A stretch of 64,000 bases of DNA from Prorocentrum cordatum (GCA_963575745.1 CAUYUJ010015949.1:391010-455009), one strand, 5' to 3'; shown: positions 40,418 to 50,906, numbered from the stretch's first letter. Program-made: numbers and translations. The notes: generated by a model not told the origin, from the sequence alone.

Positions 40418-42430
40418 ATGATTGGGGTGGCGATTTGGACAGCGCCCGATCGGGCCTTGATTCGCGTGCTAAGGTGAGCTGGGATCAGTGGCAGCACGAG
40501 GCGTTATCAGGTTCTGCGCGAACGATGCATAAGTTGTCCCGTCTCAAGCCCAAATGGTTGCCAACGATGATCGAGGCGGCCCCGGGTGGTTTTTTCGGCC
40601 GACCCGCGTAAGCTGCTCGCGAATGAAGCCGACGTTAGGGTCCTACTGGAAGGCGCCCCCGAGCCCTGAACCTCTGGAGGTCCTGGACAGACCATGTTTC
40701 GAGCGTTTGAGGCCTGAAGATATCCGTGCCACGTGCAAACCTTTTCAGCCCTCATACTGCTCAGAGCCTGGACGGTGTGCACGTTAGACACTGCGGTATG
40801 CTGCACGACGCTGGCCTCGAGGCCCTCGCGTGCATTTTCCAGACGATTGAGAAGATAGGAGTCTTCCCTAAGTCTGCGTACTGGATGCTCTTTCCCCTTC
40901 TAGAACAAAAAAACCAGAGGGGGGGCTTCGTCCCTTTCTACTCTGTGCGGCCCCTGTGAGGCTGCGGGGGGAATCTCGGCGTTTCCTGGTCTAGGATTTC
41001 GAAGCCCGGCGCCCGAGACGGCACTGGTCGTTCGGGGCGGGGAAGTCGGCGGAGCAAAGCATCTGGAATCAGGACGTCAAGGCCGAAGCCCGCGTTGAGG
41101 AAGGGAGTGTGACGGGGGGCTTCTCCTGGGACGGGTCCAAGTACTACGAGTCCTTCCGATTAACTACCCTGCGAGACCGCTCGGTTGCGGCAGGTTTGCC
41201 CGGCGTGGCGGTCAAGGTCACCTTCAATTTTTGGCGAGGCCCTGGCATCCTCCGTCTGGGGGCGGATCACAGCGTCGTGCCATTGTACGCTACGTGCGGG
41301 TTGCTTGCTGGGTCGTGTTTCAATGCCATAAATGTTTTAAGTGTGCGCGCTTGAGCCTTTCGACAAGTTTCTCAAGCGTAACCGTGATGTGGACTTGGCT
41401 TCCTCGCTGACGAGGATACGGTCAGCGCCCATGGAAGTCCAGACCACATTGTGGAGGTGCTTGGAAAAGCTGCCCACGACCTTCACGACGTGTTTCGGGG
41501 TGAGCTCGGCGTCGGTTTGGCGGCCGACAAGCTGTTGACCTTCTCCTCCTCCCCTGCTCTGTTGCTGCGGATTGGACGTCGGCTCGGCACTCTGGCGTGG
41601 ACCGTGGGGGCCCATGTGGTCTCGTTGGGGGTCGACCTGGCCCCTGGGGTCAAGAGGAACTCTAAGCAGGCCTGTAGCAAGAATACAGGCAGGCTTGCGG
41701 ATATGGTTCGGAGGCATCGCACGTTGAAACGTTTGAAGAGGGCCCTCCCCAGGGACGAAGGTAGGATTGGACAAATCTACACGGCTGGAGTCCGCCCCGC
41801 GGTGTCTTTCGGGGATACGGCCACGGGCTGCACCGACGCTGAACTGAATAAAAGATCAGGTCGGTTATGTTGTCTTTCTCTTCGCCTGCGCATGCGGGAG
41901 TGTCGGTTCAGGCGAAGACTGCGCTGCACGGTGACCCAGTTTGGCGCGGCATGGTTGCGCCTGCCTCAGCATGGGCCTCTGCCGTTCGGCAAGCGACAAC
42001 TAAGCCTGCGCTCGCCTTCTTCGATTCCCGAGCTGTGCAACATGTGGTTGGCGGTGCCGAGGGACGGTCTCAGGTGGAAGAACTCGACGGGCCCCATTAG
42101 TCGCATGTTTCTGTCGCCCCAGCGTATTGGTTGGAATGCCCTGGGACCGCTTTTGTGGAAAGATGACACGGGAAACGAGCTGTCGTTGTTATGCAACCCC
42201 CCTGCTATGTTAGGGGCCCTCCTATGCGAAGGAGTCCAGAGGCATCATGAGAGGTCCCTGGCCGCCAAAATCGGATGGGGGGAAGGGGGGCGTGCGTGTG
42301 TTGAGTCGATCCGTCGCATCACTCAGGCGTCGGGTAAGGGGATTGGGCTCAACGCTCATGGTAAGTACATGGTCAGGTCCATGTTCTGTAATGGTTGCTG
42401 GTGCGAGGATTGCGCTGTCGAGGCTGTTTA
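40387..42430 (+). pseudogene. LINE A ORF2, reverse transcriptase part (several frameshifts)
   Basis: Pieces in order: ALDDWGGDLDSARSG (40408-), ADPRKLLANEADVRVLLEG (after a T6 run near 40590), TAQSLDGVHVRHCGMLHDAG and IEKIGVFPKSAYW (40750-40880, fingers). Then DGSKYYESFRLTTLRD with GLPGVAVKVTFNFWRG (41125-41240, palm), PFDKFLKRNRDVDLAS joined to FLADEDTVSAHG (41350-41425), and GAHVVSLGVDLAPG (thumb, about 41605). The expected Tyr-x-Asp-Asp box is present only as LADED, so both the active site and the frame are damaged. A Cys pair (GLCPLCNLP) follows at about 42445. Confidence 0.75.
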
Positions 42431-43912
42431 TTTATCGTGGGGATTGTGCCCGCTCTGCAACCTGCCCGACTCGCTGCAGCGTGGATTGCACCCCTGCGTG
42501 GGTAGTCCGGCCGTTGAGGCCAGTGATTTGTTCGCCGGCAGGCGCAGGATGGTCCCAGCGAGTTCTATACAGGACTCAAGTTTCGCCGCCCTGCTAGCTC
42601 GTGGCCGCCGCTCAGCGACGAGCACGGGCCCAAGCTGTTCGCCGCGGACGGCTCGCCCTTATCCTGGAACGATTTCGGCACCGCTGGGTGGAGCGTTTCT
42701 GGAGACGGGCCCTGCGTTCCCCATGTTATCTCAGAGCTCTCCAAGGCAGCGTACTCGCGGGTTTTCATCGGACCCGAAGGGCAGCAGGTGGCGACGGCTA
42801 TGGGCGCTGTCTGGCCTCCACTTCCGCAGGCGAGCCAGGCAGCCGAGCAGTTGCAGCCGAGGAGTAGCTTGCCCATTTTCGTGCCGAGGCATGGTGAAGC
42901 GTGCTATCGCGACTGTATGAATGCTGCACGATTACACAACAGTACTTCTCCTCAACGGCTCAGTCACAAACACAAGTACTCGGGCCTTCGCAGAGGAGCG
43001 CTGCAGCACATGGTCAATAATACGTATGCCCCAGCTGCTTTCACCCCAGCGCATAGAGAGCTGAGTGTAATTCATGCGCCCCCGGCCCCCGAGAGGGGGA
43101 TCGGCCGGGCAAATTGGCGGGCGGATCTGGCAGCCAAAGCAGCGATCAGTTTGCACCCGCGGCCGCCAGGCGCCGAGTTTGATGCGGTCAATAACTCGTT
43201 GGAGCAGCTCCAAACAGTGGCTCGCCTCGCTGCGGGGGCCCCTCCATTGTTCCCGAGGGTCCAGCACCAGCGACCGCCGATGAAAGAGCGCCCTGTTGAA
43301 CTTTTTGATGAACGATGGCTGGCATGCGTGGGGGCCTTGGCTATGGGGCTCCAGATGCATTAGTTGTTTGAAGCTTTATAGTGGAAAGAAGGAAGCGAGA
43401 CCCGAGGCTGGTTGTTCTGTTCTGGGTTCTTTGCGAGGGTGAAGGAGTTTTTGGCCTTGTCCCCTCAGCGCGGCCACCAGCTGGCCTCTACTCAAGTGGC
43501 TAACCAGTCGAACCCACTCTTCTTTTGTATGCTGTACGGATACTTCGCCCAACACAGAATCTTTAAGTTGGTCAAGCGTTGTCAGCAGCCTCGCTCGGAT
43601 GAGGAAAGGAGAAGCACTGGAACGACGGCTCTCAGAAGGTTGCGGAGAGGTTTGCACCCAAAGAAAAAGCTGACGGTCACATGTGCGGACCACGAGGCTC
43701 CACTCACTCTCGAAGAGGCTAATTCGCACGAGCAGGCAGTTCGGCCTGTGCGTATTCCAGCTCACGCCAGATACCTTGATAGGCTGGCGGCTCTGCGTGC
43801 GCGTAGTGCTGCGAAGGAAGCGGGCGCGGTGGAGCGGGGAGTGGGTGGGGGAGTGCCGCGTCGGGCTTCAGCTGAGGGAGGTCGTCCAGGCCTGCCCCCG
43901 AGCCGTCGGTGA
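42430..43912 (+). pseudogene. LINE A ORF2, RNase H and C-terminal Cys motif
   Basis: The frame starting near 42635 reads LFAADGSPLSWNDFGTAGWS, with the first RNase H Asp. VWPPLPQASQAAEQ follows with the Glu, then DCMNAARLHN and GRANWRADLAAKAA with the last Asp region. The same frame runs through TAG codons at 43361 and 43379 into RGHQLASTQV, PLFFCMLYGYF and ALRRLRRGLHPKKK. This C-terminal block matches those of LINE B and C, with the second Cys of C-x2-C-G replaced by Tyr. An open frame with Arg/Ala-rich sequence continues to 43912. Confidence 0.7.
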
Positions 43913-44762
43913 TATGCTCGAAGCGGAGGATGAAGCATCACGTTTCATGTTTGAGAGCGGGGACACGCCCCATGCGGCGGCCTCCTCCGCTCCAGCGGAT
44001 CCCAGGTCGAGGCTCCGTCGAGTGGACATCCTGCGGGAAGGGGGGGGGCAACGCCCCCCTGGTCGCAGGCGCGGTCAAAGATGACCATGCTTCGGGATCG
44101 GATTGAGGCGTGTCATGAGGCGGCTGGCCAAGGCCCTCAACCCGTTTGGGAGGTGGGAGCTGTGGTATCCTGCTTCTCTCCGTCGCTCAGTCCTTTTGGG
44201 CCGCTGCGCGGCCCACTTGAAACTGGTTCTGTTAATCGTGACCCCCCCCCCCAAGAAAAACGGGCGGTGCTGCGCAACGCTCCGCATGCCGACGTCGTCT
44301 CTCTCTTCCCTTTCCCGTTTTGGTCAGAGGATGTCCCTGTTGCACGGCTTGGGAGGTCCTTACGGGCCCCCTAGTGACAGCTGCGTAGGGGCAGCCCCGT
44401 GGGTCTCTTGGGCACGGGGGTGGACCTGGAAAGCCGGTCCGCCCCGACCGTCGCTCATCCCCACCCCGCCTCCCCCCCTCGCGGGATGGAGGCTAGCTGC
44501 TCTGGTCGCAACGCAACGCCGTCTAGTGAAGCTTCCCCGCTAGGCTCCAGACGCGGACGTGGCGGGTCAGGCACAGAGCACAGCGGCGCCTCGTGGAGGC
44601 GTGAAGGTCGTGGCTCCGTGCAAGCTGCTCTGTAAGTGCCGCGGGGCCTTGTGGCTCCTGTGTCCTTGGCGCTCTGGTGCCCGTGTGGCCCGTCCCGCTC
44701 AGTCACAGCCAAGGCTTTCTTTACTGGCAAGCCAACAGCTGTGCCAGTCCTGGTTCACGTTA
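43913..44762. other. Between LINE A and LINE B, no supported gene
   Basis: Contains GGGGGGGGCAACGCCCCCC, a perfect short hairpin near 44040, and a C9 run at 44242. I could not tell LINE A's 3' untranslated region from unrelated DNA. Confidence 0.4.
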
Positions 44763-44826
44763 AAATCGTCGTCCTCCTCCTCCTCCTCCCCCTCATCCTC
44801 CTCATTCTTTTCCTCCATGCACTCCA
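44763..44826 (+). promoter_or_regulatory. Pyrimidine tract and possible splice acceptor before LINE B
   Basis: CTCCTCCTCCTCCCCCTCAT, CTTTTCCTCCATGCACTCCA and CTTGCAG at 44820-44826 look like a branch and acceptor region. The LINE B-like protein sequence begins immediately after it. This may be coincidence at the truncation point. Confidence 0.25.
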
Positions 44827-46228
44827 CTTGCAGAACGGCCCTGATGCCCCCCCTGTCTACCCCTTCATCTGGGACGGGATCTCCAGGATGTTCATGGAGA
44901 AGTCGAAGGTCTGGTGCAAGCATCACCAGAAGTGCCTCCGAGGACTGGTCTCGGGAGTGCATTGGCCTCAAGCGCGTTTGTTCGCGCACAACCTGCATGA
45001 CGACGAGCCTTGTCAGTTGTGCAGAGGTGCGCCAGGCACCTTGTGGCACCGCCAGCACGAGTGCCCAGCTCACGCCGTTCAGCGTCGTGATCTAGTGAGT
45101 GCTCGTGTGGGTGGGCGTGCGCAGAAAGTGAAGGAGCTCGGCCCGCTGGCGGCGGAGAGGCTCGCGAGGCGCGTTTTCCCTCACCCCAGGTCCCGTTCGA
45201 CGTCGAGGAGCCCACCCAGACGGTCCACTGGCACCAGCGGCCCGATATGGGCCTTCTCTCACGGCTGGTCTTCCTGGACGTGTCTGCGAAATACATGGGC
45301 CTCGACGGGCTCGCCAGAGCTGGTTGGAGCATCGTGTCGGTTGACAGGTTCGGAAACGTGGCTTCGGCGGCGTACGGACCTGCCCCATTGCGTAGGGCCC
45401 CGCAGCAGACGAGTAACGACGGGGGTACTATGCAGTACATATACTGTCGCAGGTAGGTACTCCCACTTTTGCAGTGCTGCGTCGATTGCCAGAGCACTTC
45501 GGACTCGCTCGCTCGCGGGCATGGTTTCTCTGAGGGCCCCGGGGCCCCTAGGGCCCATCTTTGGGGCCCTGTGTGGAGCGCGTTTGCTCTCAGCGATGTC
45601 GAGTGCCACAAGACGTTCGGCCATGCGACTGCCGCCGACAGAGGCTGGCAGAAACACCGAGCGGGAACGTCGGCCCAACGGGCACGCAGACGGGTTTGCT
45701 AAGCTAGGGGCAGATTATCACGGGGTCAGTGAGGACGACGCTAACGTGTACAGGGGTTTGCGATGCCTCGCCCGTCAAGCTTGCAGGTGGGCGGGGAGCG
45801 TCGAGGGCACAATGGCGGGAGGGCCCCGTGACACGACATGCCTTGCGCAGCGCTCGACACGCAGCGATGACCTTCTGCAGCAGCCGTCGCTCGAACAAGC
45901 AGCGGAAGGCCAGGCCCTGGCCGACGATCGAAGGGAGGGTGGAAGTTCGTTGGGCTTGGGGGAGGAATGGCGGCCTTTCCCTCGGCAAGTTTTTAGGGCG
46001 AACGGTCATGCGTTCCTGGCCTGCCCTGTCTTGAAGCCTCCAGGGGCCCCCAGGAGTAGGATCCATTTGTGCTGCAGGTGTGGATCGTTTTTCTCGGGGG
46101 CTCCCAACGCTGGAGGTAGAGGGCCGTGCAGGCCGAAGTCAACCACAGGCGGGATTTCACACCAGCTGAAAAAGATTCGGCTGGGTCGGTTCCCGTCTTA
46201 TGAGAAGGATCTGAAGAGCTTATAGCTG
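44827..46228 (+). mobile_element. LINE B: 3' half of a second non-LTR retrotransposon
   Basis: Starts inside the post-RT region: GVHWPQARLFAHNLHDDEPC, then C-x2-C and GTLWHRQHECPA, the Cys-Cys-His-Cys linker between RT and RNase H. RNase H follows in another frame from about 45247: VFLDVSAKYMGLDGLARAGW, PQQTSNDGG, VDCQSTS, HLWGPVWSAFALSDV and KTFGHATAADRG. After a frame change near 45660 come RRPNGHADGFAKLGADYHG and the C-terminal NGHAFLACP, HLCCRCGSFF and LKKIRLGRFP, to a stop at 46223-46225. The first Asp sits in LDVS rather than TDGS, and the Glu position is altered, so the enzyme is dead. It is 5'-truncated, as is usual for LINE insertions. Confidence 0.8.
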
Positions 46229-46743
46229 GGGGCCCACGAGGGCCTGAACCTCGCCGAGCGCAGGCTCTTGGCTCAGACGCTGCAAGAGGATGACCAAACC
46301 CCCCCGAGTGTTTCAGGTCCCGCAGCGGGGTGTTTCGCAGGGGGCTTCGCCCCGCGTGAGCGGGTTTTGGATTTTTCGGCCTCGTCGAGTCGGATCTGCC
46401 CTGGGTCAAGGACCTAGGGGCCGCCTCCCTCCGAGCCTCGCGCAACGGCGTCGAGTCAGACTCGGAGGTTTCCGATTTTGGCTGATTGTCGGTGACGTGC
46501 TGGTACTAGGCCCGTCCCAAACAACCTCCTTTTCTCCCTCCTCCTCCTCCTCCTCCTCCTGCTGCTGCTGCTCCTCCTCCTCCTTCTTCTCTCCCTCCTT
46601 TCCCTCCTTTCCCTCCTCCTCCTCCTCCTGCCCCTCCTCCTCCTCCCCACTTTAGTTGGAGGGGAGGAGGAGCAGGAGGAGGAGGAGGAGGCACGGGCCA
46701 AGCGCTCCCCCCCCAGCACCGCCTCCCGCCCCCCTCTCGGCAG
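46229..46743 (+). other. LINE B 3' flank and pyrimidine/purine hairpin tract
   Basis: 46335-46365 has GTTTCGCAGGGGGCTTCGCC, CCGCGTGAGCGGG, a strong small hairpin that may belong to the LINE 3' end. 46530-46650 is CTCCTC/CTGCTG-rich and ends CCCCACTTTAGTTGGAGGGG, followed by GGAGGAG, resembling an arm of family G. CTCCCGCCCCCCTCTCGGCAG ends at 46743 as a good acceptor. Confidence 0.45.
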
Positions 46744-46835
46744 GCCGGCGCGGGGCCGATGCGGGCCCCGAGACGCCCCAGAAGGACAGTCCGCCCGGGA
46801 GCGACACGGAAGAGGCCCCGCCCGGGCGCGGGCGG
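46744..46835 (+). CDS. Probable exon, acidic Pro-rich peptide
   Basis: After the acceptor-like CCCCTCTCGGCAG the frame reads RRGADAGPETPQKDSPPGSD, TEEAPPGRGR. Nearly every codon ends in G or C, and a GT follows at about 46836. The composition (Asp, Glu, Pro, Ser, Lys) is that of a disordered linker rather than a GC artefact. Family and other exons are unknown. Confidence 0.4.
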
Positions 46836-47433
46836 GTCCCGTCCAACCCTGACCAGTGGATAGTCATTTCACCTTTCCAGTCGCGACCGACGAGATCGTT
46901 TGCTGTTGATTCCACTTCAAGGTTCGGCATCGGGCGCGATCGGTGGCGACGGGTCGCTACTGATTTGGGGGGATCAGTCGGGATCCGGCGCGACCGGGTT
47001 GGAGTGCCGATCGGTCGCTACCGATGGCGACCGAACACACATATTGCTATCTAGTGTTATGGCGCGGGTGGGTCCCGCCCAAGAAAGGTCGGAGAGGCGC
47101 AGGCCTTCCGCTCTGCAGTTTTTGTTGCCGGTTCCGGCGCCGTTGTCGTCTTTTGCTCCGTCGCCGTGGTTCTGCTTGCTCCGGTCTCCGGTTTCAGTGC
47201 TGGAGCGAATGTTTTGGCGTTTCCGTTGCCGTCCCCTGCCGCCTGATGGGCCCACACTGAGTCCAGGCCCCCATCGCGGCGCGGAAAGATCGCGACGGGG
47301 TGTGTTTTGCAATTCTTGACCCCTGGAAGGCCTCGGCAAGCCCCATGCCTATGGGCCGTCACGAAACGACCTCGGGCGGGTGGTAATGGAGGCTGACCTA
47401 ATTTGGGGGTGCCGATAACGACCTTACTAATAA

Positions 47434-47576
47434 GCTGGGCATGTCCCTCTACAGGAGGAATATGCAAAAATAGTAAAGGGGACAACTGTTTTTAGTATGT
47501 TTGGTGATTTTTTGAATTTGTTTTGGTTATCTTTGATTTTTCGCCCAAAATCCCTCTGAAGGGGGGGGACAGGCCC
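47434..47576 (+). mobile_element. Foldback element A3
   Basis: GCTGGGCATGTCCCTCTACA, GGAGGAATATGCAAAAATAG at the left; TTTTTCGCCCAAAATCCCTC, TGAAGGGGGGGGACAGGCCC at the right. The core is strongly AT-rich (TTTTTAGTATGTTTGGTG). The preceding 46840-47430 shows no supported gene. Confidence 0.75.
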
Positions 47577-47639
47577 TTTGCTTCACCCCCCACTTAGGTC
47601 ACCCCCCATGACCACCCGCCCGAGCGCGGGTCCCGCCTA

Positions 47640-47790
47640 AAGGGGCGCCTCTCGTCACCGTCGTCGCCGCCGCCGTCGCCGTCGTCGCCGCCGCCTTCGC
47701 CGTCGTCATCGTCGTCGTCGCCGCCGTCGACGTCGTCGCCGTCGTTGCCGTCGTCGGCGTCGACGTCGTCCGTCGTCGAGGTGTCGGGGG
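47640..47790 (+). repeat. (GTC/GCC)n tract
   Basis: CGTCGTCGCCGCC repeats over about 150 bases. The minus frames read poly-Asp/Gly or poly-Thr/Ala and are repeat products. Confidence 0.85.
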
Positions 47791-47799
47791 CCCTCGAAC

Positions 47800-47935
47800 G
47801 GAGACCACCAACGACTGGCGAGTCGGTGGGGATCCGGTGTGAGCGCACGGTTTTGGAGCTTGGTTCGTGCTCCGACGTCCGAGGCGGCCGCGGCCTTCGG
47901 GGTCCCCAAACCGTGCGGTGGCGGACGGAGTGGGC
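47800..47935 (+). mobile_element. Foldback element L1
   Basis: GCGAGTCGGTGGGGATCCGG, GAGCGCACGGTTTTGG at the left; GGTCCCCAAACCGTGCGGTG at the right. CGCACGGTTTTGG and CCAAACCGTGCG are inverted. The relative at 58930 shares the GTGAGTCGGTG start and the CGCACGGTTTTGG arm. Confidence 0.6.
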
Positions 47936-47967
47936 GTGGGCCCCATTTGCAGGCGCCGGCGGGCTGT

Positions 47968-48158
47968 CGGCGGCGAGCGGGGGGGGAAGTGAGAAGACGA
48001 AAGCCCTCGGGGCTTCTCAGAAGGCTTCTGGCCTCTGGGAGGTTTTCTGTATCTTCGGGGAAGGCTGGGCAAACTTTGCAAAAGGCTGGGGGACTTCCGA
48101 GCCTTCTGACATTCTGACAAGGCCCGCCCCTAGTCACTCCCCCCCGGCTCGCCTCCGA
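47968..48158 (+). mobile_element. Foldback element B5
   Basis: GTCGGCGGCGAGCGGGGGGG, AAGTGAGAAGACG at the left as in B4; CGCCCCTAGTCACTCCCCCC, CGGCTCGCCTCCG at the right. The centre has CTTCTCAGAAGGCTTCTGG and CTTCCGAGCCTTCTGAC blocks. Confidence 0.65.
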
Positions 48159-48254
48159 GGCTTGTTTTTAGCGATCCCTGCGCTTTTCTGTATTTGTAAC
48201 CCCCTCCCTGTACCGTTTTCGGGGTCGGTGGGCATTAGGACAGTGGTACGGCAG

Positions 48255-48345
48255 TTTCGTGCCGTGTCGATGCCAGCGGCGACCCCAGCGCTGGCGCTCA
48301 AGGTTGAACGCCGTCAGCGGCCCATAATCGGCTACGTAGTATGTT
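48255..48345 (+). repeat. Dispersed repeat O3
   Basis: CGTGTCGATGCCAGCGGCGA, CCCCAGCGCTGGCGCTCAAGG, TTGAACGCCGTCAGCGGCCC, ATAATCGGCTACG. Partner of 8350 and 18780. Confidence 0.6.
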
Positions 48346-48459
48346 TCGATCTAGCGATCGAAAAGCCACCGAACCGTCAGGGCTGAAACGATCCGCTCGG
48401 TGTCAGAAGCCGCTCGCAACCAGCCGTGCTGCACCCCTCCAAGCTTTGCCCTCTCTTCC

Positions 48460-48897
48460 TCCTCATCCTCCTCCTCCTTCTCCTCCTCCTCCACCTCCTC
48501 CTCCTTCTCCTCCTTCTCCTCCTCATTCTCCTCCTCTCCCTCCTCCTCTTCCTCCTCCTCCTCCTCTTCCTCCTCCTCCTCCTCCTCCTCCAAGGAGCGG
48601 GGAGGTCGCCGAGTCGCCGTCTGGAGGACAACGATGGGCAGGAGGAGCACGAGCAGGAGGACAATTAGGTCTCACAGGGTCAAGCCTCGGGTAACCCCCC
48701 CTCCCTTGGCCTTGTGCCTGTCGTGCGGTTCCCCCCTCTGGTGAACTCTTGTTCCGAGGCTGTGGTGCCGATTCGTCTGGCCGACCCCCCGCCCTGCCCC
48801 ATTGTTTCCAATGGCGTTGATCTCCTCCCCACTCCTCCTCCTCCTCCTCCTCCTCCTCCTCCTCCTCCTCCTCCTCCTCCTCCTCCTCCTCCTCCTG
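48460..48897 (+). repeat. Two CTC tracts
   Basis: 48460-48595 (CTCCTC with CTTCTC) and 48833-48897 (about 20 uninterrupted CTC units). They give poly-Pro, Ser or Leu plus frames, including a poly-Pro run placed in front of the LINE C peptide. Confidence 0.85.
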
Positions 48898-48902
48898 CGA
48901 GG

Positions 48903-49310
48903 GATGCGATGGATCAGCCGCGCGTCGTGCCTCGCAAGAGGCTGAGTTTTCGGAGGCCTCGAGCGGCCCAAGTTGGCCCCTGGGAGGCCGTGGCTGGCGC
49001 CGTCGTCGAGGCGGCCTCGCGTGGCGTGAAGCGAGCTGCTAGGGGCACCCCGCCGTCGCTTGCGGACGCGGACCCACCCTTGGAGCCTCTGCCGAGGTCG
49101 GGAGAGGTCCCGCCCATCGCGGCGCGAGGGCATGTCCTGCATAGTTCTAGGGAAATCGTGGGCTGTAGTAAGTGCGGGGCGCTCTCGGCCAGAACGGCTC
49201 GCACTCGGCTCTTCTGGATTTGTGACCCCGAGGCTGCTCTAGAAGGGAATCCTCAACGGCAATGGGGGCGGGATAACTTATGAAGGGCGTCCACCCCAAG
49301 GGAGGCTGAG
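48903..49310 (+). mobile_element. LINE C: C-terminal remnant of a third non-LTR retrotransposon
   Basis: The frame after the CTC tract reads VPRKRLSFRRPRAAQ, VGPWEAVAGAVVEAASR, then RGHVLHSSREIVGCSKCGAL and TRLFWICDPE to a TGA at 49281. One base out of frame, at 49280, MKGVHPKGG follows, matching the G-x-HP end of LINE A (RRGLHPKKK). The shared block GH-x-L...C-x2-C-G...L...C...G-x-HP identifies it. Only the last part of ORF2 survives. Confidence 0.65.
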
Positions 49311-49644
49311 CCCCATCCACTCCCCCTCCCTCGCAGGCTCCTCTTCAGTGATGATGCAGTTCAGTGGCCAGGCCTGCTTTCCATATAGTCCATATCAGTC
49401 GAGTTTTCCTTGAAACTCGTTCTCGTCCTGGGATGTCGGCGCTGTTGTCACTGCTGTGATGCTTCGGCTGGGCTCATAGTGCTCGACTGCGCTCGCTCTC
49501 CTTTTCCGACTGCCCCTGTCCGTCCCGAAGCGAACTTGGCGCGTCGTCCTATGGGCTCGCGTCGCCTCCTCCTCCTCCCCCCCCTCCCCCCCCTCCTCCT
49601 CCGTCCTCCTCCTGCTCCTCCTCCTCCTCCGCCTCCTCCAACAG

Positions 49645-49790
49645 CCCCCCAATCCCCGTGCTCGGGGGCGCGCGCGGCGCGACCGGCGGGTGCCGACGAA
49701 GAGCACGAGGCCCACTCGCGCGACGCAGAAGCACGGGCTCGCTGGCCCAGACGCTCGCGCGTGTGCTGCCCTTTGCGAGGCCGCGCGTGA
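49645..49790 (+). CDS. Possible terminal exon
   Basis: CTCCTCCGCCTCCTCCAACAG looks like an acceptor. The frame then reads PQSPCSGARAARPAGADEEH, EAHSRDAEARARWPRR, SRVCCPLRGRA with mostly GC-ended codons, to TGA at 49788. The minus strand is also open. Family unknown. Confidence 0.3.
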
Positions 49791-50111
49791 GCGCCCTCGC
49801 TTCCGGTGTGGCGTGCCGCGTTGGTCACCGCCTACCAAAACACCCCGACCCCACCCGAAGGCCTCAGTGTGCCTTATATTTCCAGTGGGGGGGGATCGGG
49901 GGACTTCTCTGGAACAAAAAACATATGGAAACCTACCCCCCTCCCAACCCGAAATTCGGGTCTTCGGGTCGGGTTGGGGTTGGTTGGTGGCTAATCAGTC
50001 GGCTCCCCGCGTGAGCCACCGCGTTAGGTCGCGTCAAGGTCATCTCGCGTGAAGCCCGTCTTGTTTCGTCGCTCGTTTGGTCTTGGTGTCCGCACTGAAC
50101 TCTGGGTGTCT

Positions 50112-50182
50112 GGAGCCCGCCTTTCTCCATCTCGCCGTCGCCGATGCACCGGCGATTCGGCGCGCGATCCTCCGACTGCGTA
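50112..50182 (+). mobile_element. Truncated foldback element D5
   Basis: Only the loop and right arm remain: GGAGCCCGCCTTTCTCCATC, GTCGCCGATGCACCGGCGAT, GGCGCGCGATCCTCCGAC. The left arm is missing. Confidence 0.55.
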
Positions 50183-50560
50183 CGCTCCGACTCCCGCTGG
50201 AGCGATGAGGAGAGACAGGGCCTGCCGCGCGGGCACCAGCGCACAGGCTGCCCGCGTTAGCTCCCGTCGCGAGCGTCCTCTTCTCTCTGCGTGGCGGCTC
50301 GCGCCGCGCTGGCATTCTGCGTAGGCCGTAACGTAAGGCCGCCACGTCGTTGCGCGTGGGGCCCAGAGGCAACGACAGAGATGGAGAGATAGGCTCTGGG
50401 GGGATGGTTTTCGGACGCTTTCGACGCACAGGCCGGTTTCGATCAACTGCGCCTCGTCGAGAGCGTTCCGGGATTGCCAGGATGGCCCCGAACGTCCGCC
50501 GGAGGCCCGAGTGATGGCCCGATAACCAGGGAGCGAAAGGTCAGGGCCAACGATAGGGGT

Positions 50561-50906
50561 CAGAGCCCCGAATCATCAGGGGTAACTCGGGTCAGGGCTA
50601 ACTCGGGTTCCTTTTTCGGAAGTCCGAACCCGAGTTATCCCTGACCCGAGTTACCCCGGATAACTCGGGCGCCCAGAGCCCCACATCATCAGGGGTAACT
50701 CGGGTCAGGGCTAACTCGGGTTCCTTTTTCGGGAGTCCAAACCCGAGTTATCCCGGACCCGAGTTACCCCGGACAATTCGGGCGCCCAAAGCCCCACATC
50801 ATCAGGGGTAACTCGGGTCAGGGCTAACTCGGGTTCCTTCCTTTTTCCGGAATCCGAACCCGAGTTACCCCGGACCCGAGTTACCCCAGACAACTCGGGC
50901 GCCCAA
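50561..50906 (+). repeat. Tandem array of three near-perfect hairpins (113, 113, 117 bp)
   Basis: Units start at 50561, 50674 and 50787. Each has a 32-base left arm (GGGGTAACTCGGGTCAGGGC, TAACTCGGGTTC), a loop of 14-20 bases with CTTTTTC-GG and a right arm (GAACCCGAGTTATCCC, GACCCGAGTTACCCC). The first unit pairs 31 of 32. TAACTCGGGT itself occurs two or three times per unit, and each unit ends with GGACAACTCGGGCGCCCA. No open frame is meaningful. It is unlike CRISPR, because the spacers are identical and tiny. Confidence 0.9.

Larger units (their letters stand above)
37603..43912 (+). mobile_element. LINE A: nearly full-length, decayed non-LTR retrotransposon
   Basis: The order is ORF1 (zinc finger, coiled coil), EEP endonuclease, reverse transcriptase, RNase H and a C-terminal Cys motif, all on the plus strand. 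At least six frame changes and three in-frame stops break it, several at homopolymers. It is therefore not active as written. The domain order is that of RNase H-bearing LINEs common in dinoflagellates. The 5' and 3' ends and target duplications were not found. Confidence 0.85.

Noticed and set aside
44559-44826. Hydrophobic Leu-rich run as a membrane segment in front of LINE B
   Set aside because: It is the translation of the CTC tract that precedes the LINE B homology.
48714-48902. Poly-Pro protein start fused to the LINE C peptide
   Set aside because: The poly-Pro run is a (CTC)n tract in one frame. The LINE homology starts only after it.
50561-50906. CRISPR array
   Set aside because: The units are tandem hairpins with identical short loops, there are no variable spacers, and the setting is eukaryotic.
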